18,707 nt of DNA from Emergomyces orientalis (lineage: Eukaryota > Ascomycota > Eurotiomycetes > Onygenales > Ajellomycetaceae): NCBI GenBank assembly GCA_002110485.1, contig MOWL01000014.1, positions 1 through 18,707 of the forward strand. The letters run 5' to 3'. The position numbers and the translations under genes are program-made. Below the pieces are notes generated by a model. It did not search any database, was not told where the DNA came from, and saw only the letters and a list, made by a program, of their open reading frames with translations. Below are positions 16,128 to 18,707 of this stretch, piece by piece. How positions within the stretch are numbered: the first letter of the stretch is position 1; each line of letters opens with the position of its first letter.

Positions 16128-17604
16128 TCAAGAGAGCCCTAAGGCATCTCTGACTGATCTCAGCGTAATGTCGGCATTTTCCCTGGCGACCTTTGCGCCA
16201 TCTTCCGCAATAGTGTCAACGTAGCCCGAGGTGTTGTCTGTAAGTTCCAAATACTTTTCCCGGATCCCCTTCAAATGCACCGTGACGGCCTCGGCCACAT
16301 GCTCCTTGAAAGCCCGCATGCTCAAGGACTGGTGTTCCCGCCCCAGTTCTGTAAAGGATCTGCTTCCGTCTCCTCCCTGAACATGACCGAGAATCTCAAT
16401 AAGGTTGGAAACACCGGGTCTCCTGGACGGGTCGTAGCTGATTCCGGGTTCAGAGTCTGTGAGAGCAAGTTTTATCTTTTGGTGAATTTCCTCCGCCGAG
16501 TCTGTGAGGAGGATTCGAGATCGGGGGTCGGTGTGCGATTTGGACATTTTTAATGTTGGCTGTTTGAGCGACATAACGCGCTTAGCCGGGGCTGGTTTCG
16601 GGTTCTTCGTCAGCATCTGAGACGTGTACATGCGCAGAACTATGATGATCGGCATAACGCTTACATATCAGTGCAGCTGGCATGGTGAGCACCGGACCGT
16701 ATATGTGATTGAAACCGTTTGCAACTTCTCGCGTAAACTCAAGATGCTGCTTTGGTCCTCCCCTACAGGCACATCGGTTGCCCTGAATGTCAATTATCAG
16801 TGCCCATTCTAGTATATGTAGCAAACGGGCTGCTTTTTCCATACCTATGGACCAGGACATCCGCCGCCTGGAGCACAGGGTAGGAAAAGAGCCCAAGTTT
16901 TAGCCGCGACTTAGCGTCCGAATTTTCCAACGTAGATTCCGCTGGCAATTGGAGTTTACTCTGTGATGATTAGCAAAAGAGCTCTCTCTCCGTATGGCGC
17001 CGAGTTCCGCCCGCTATTAGGGAGCCGTACTCACTTTCCACTGCGTCATCCGTGATAGGTATCCCATCGAAGATATCGTGCTTAAGACCCACATCAATTT
17101 CGGAATGCGCTGGAACCTAGCTGCTGTTAGCCAGCAAGTAACCATCTGATTGCATTTTCATTGCGTCCCCCTCGGAAAACAGGCCGTACTGCAGACTGAA
17201 AAAAGACAGCTGATCGTTTCGGGTCAATCCCAACTGCTATCAATGTAGCTAGCAGCTGGCTTCGCCATCGTCGAAGAATTGTAGGGTCCTGCGGAACGGT
17301 GAGGGCATGGAGATCCACGATCGAAAATATCAATTTCGTAGAAGGCACAGCTTTCGTTTTGAAGGAGAACCCATTGTCGCAGCGCACCTAGGTAGTTGCC
17401 CAAGTGAGGAACTCCGGTAGGCTGAATACCAGAGAAAATGATGCGGCCGTCAGAGGTGGGAGGATTCGGGTCGGTTGAGGTGCTTGCGCTTCGTTGACAT
17501 TGCCGGGCACAGAGTGAACAGGAGGGATTCAATTGTCGGTATAATAGCCTAGTAGCAATTCGCAGGGAGTATCTCGGGTGTGCCCGCTGGAATATAGCGG
17601 ACAT
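16128..17604 (-). pseudogene. MSW1: Mitochondrial tryptophan-tRNA ligase gene, frameshifted
   Basis: MSW1 charges mitochondrial tRNA-Trp in the matrix. Five exons fit: 17604-17190, 17116-17035, 16960-16845, 16782-16665 and 16591-16128. Introns are 62-74 bp with GT..AG ends and branch-like GCTAAC, GCTAAT and CTGAC. The protein would be about 397 residues, normal for the family. The start ATG 17604 opens an Arg-rich presequence without acidic residues. The class I signature PTGVPHLGN is at residues 62-70, the MTQWK and GED region follows, and the KMSKS loop is intact in exon 5. Three one-base shifts break the frame, all in A runs: an extra A at 17352-17354, an extra A at 17098-17100 and a missing A at 16751-16753. 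Splice sites and protein similarity are otherwise good, so this is a recent pseudogene or carries assembly errors. RSM10 lies 391 bp upstream on the same strand. Confidence 0.9.
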
Positions 17605-17995
17605 ATTTTAACTTGCGACCAATTGAAGCTTTTGGGGAGATGTTGCGGATGGTGGATTGACGGTTAAACACCCGTACGTCTACAAAATTGCCTCACGTGC
17701 CTGGGAGGCCGCCTAGGTCACTGCCGGCTCTAGTAGGCGTTTAACGCGGACAATACGATAGCCAATACCGGCGTAAACAGAGACCATTGACTTTTCTTTG
17801 GGCTATGATTTATATATACGGATTGTATTGATCACATATAGATGTTTTCGTGAAAAAAAGAATGGGGAGCTTAAATGGTATGGTCGTATTGAATTTGAAA
17901 TTTGTATTGTACACACGCAAAAACGAAACAAAGAAATGGCCCGATGATATATACAAGCTCCATGTATGTAAATCCACTTGTAAAAAATCCCGATC
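17605..17995. other. Intergenic region between RSM10 and MSW1
   Basis: It should hold the RSM10 3' UTR and the MSW1 promoter. A TTTATATATA stretch occurs near 17809. No repeat or extra gene is seen. Confidence 0.4.
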
Positions 17996-18707
17996 TCACC
18001 GGCTATTGTTATTCATAAATTTCCTTCTGTCTACCAACTCAGCAACTGATTCCGCCTTCTCAAATGCCGTCTTGCTGGAGCCGAAGTTGGCAAGTTTCTC
18101 CTCAATTGCACTATCCAATTCAGCAGCCGTCTCATCCATTAATTTCCCAACACCTAAAAAGTAATTCGATTAGTACTACCCCATCGCACGCATGGATATA
18201 TCGAGGAAGATCTGGGGAACCCTCATACCTATGGGACTATGGTCCCAAACATTCGCCTTCATGCCAACACCGTGGAACGCATGTTTTCGCAGAAAGGCCA
18301 GCCACGTTTGAACGATCGGGATGGCCATCTTTAATCTGGATTAGCCGACGAAGCGTTATTCTCTCAAAGTTCTCCTGGGACTTCTTGTGAGCGAAATTGC
18401 TTTTTAGGACGGTCCAGCGCTCCGTGATCCGTGGGAGAGGGGTAGGTCCGAAAGCGGGGAGATTCAGGTAGTATGCTGCTCTGAGCGCAAAATCGGCAAA
18501 GAACTCGACATGCCGAGCGCTGTATGATCTGAGCTGGAGATCACAGACTGGGAGGCCGAATTCTGCTTTTTCGTCGCAAGGGCTTCAGGTATACGGCTTG
18601 CACGCTGCGTGGTAGTCGGAATTTGCTGCCGATCTGGTCTAATCTCTCTCCCCTATAACAAGTAAGCACGAAGCCTGAAATTGGGAAAAGGTAACGACAG
18701 GGAGCCT
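17996..18707 (-). pseudogene. RSM10: Mitochondrial ribosomal protein uS10m gene, frameshifted, 5' end outside
   Basis: RSM10 is a small-subunit protein of the mitochondrial ribosome. The visible exons are about 18674-18229 and 18153-17996. The intron between (18228-18154, 75 bp) has donor GTATGA, a perfect TACTAAT branch point and a TTTTTAG acceptor. Family-typical stretches are PRSVQAVYLKPLRR, FGLPVCDLQLRSYS, VEFFADFALRAAYYL, KSQENFERITLRRLIQIKDG, then WLAFLRKH and GVGMKANVW. An acidic C-terminal extension ends at TGA 17998-17996. Two breaks are needed to join these: one extra A in the A5 run at 18567-18571, and one extra or two missing bases at GATC 18314-18317. The 5' exon or exons and presequence lie right of the window, and the acceptor near 18675 is a guess. 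It may be a pseudogene or carry assembly errors, as for its neighbour MSW1. Confidence 0.85.

Noticed and set aside
1..18707. CRISPR array, bacterial operon, riboswitch or phage-type system
   Set aside because: No regularly spaced repeats or bacterial signals were found, and spliceosomal introns and fungal retroelements show a eukaryotic nuclear context.

Overview
The window is nuclear DNA of a filamentous fungus, most likely an ascomycete of the Pezizomycotina. The protein-coding genes have short introns (57-125 bp) with GT..AG ends and CTAAC-type branch points. Nuclear genes for mitochondrial translation sit beside fungal-type retroelements. No genus can be assigned from sequence alone.

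Positions 1-6859 hold the 5' part of a Ty3/gypsy LTR retrotransposon on the minus strand. A probable 348-bp 5' LTR (6512-6859) is followed by a PBS-like site, a Gag-protease frame (6484-3518) and a Pol frame (RNase H, reverse transcriptase, integrase) that stays open to the left edge. Pol lies in the -1 frame of Gag. The last two Gag codons form the slippery heptamer TTTAAAC, directly followed by the Gag stop codon and, seven bases on, a potential stem. No stop or frameshift was found in about 6.4 kb of coding sequence, so the copy looks young.

Positions 6860-12871 hold a plus-strand non-LTR (LINE) element of the fungal Tad1-like type: ORF1 with zinc knuckles, then ORF2 with endonuclease, reverse transcriptase, RNase H and a C-terminal CCHC. 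It is very AT-rich and almost free of CpG. It is decayed, with a G deletion before the YVDD box, altered catalytic residues and further frameshifts. Seven of its eight clean in-frame stops are TGA, mostly or all at tryptophan positions. The gypsy LTR abuts its 5' end and it ends in an (AAT)n tail.

Positions 12872-18707 are low-copy host sequence. They contain a four-exon (or longer) gene for a cysteine-rich single-pass membrane protein (minus), an unassigned stretch, a tRNA-Ser-like gene or pseudogene with an intron (minus), simple repeats and palindromes, and then two adjacent minus-strand genes of mitochondrial translation: MSW1 (mitochondrial tryptophanyl-tRNA synthetase) and RSM10 (mitochondrial ribosomal protein uS10m, cut by the right edge). 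Both keep good splice sites and protein similarity but carry small frameshifts, mostly in short A runs. They are either recent pseudogenes or carry assembly errors; the intact gypsy frames next door argue mildly for real decay.
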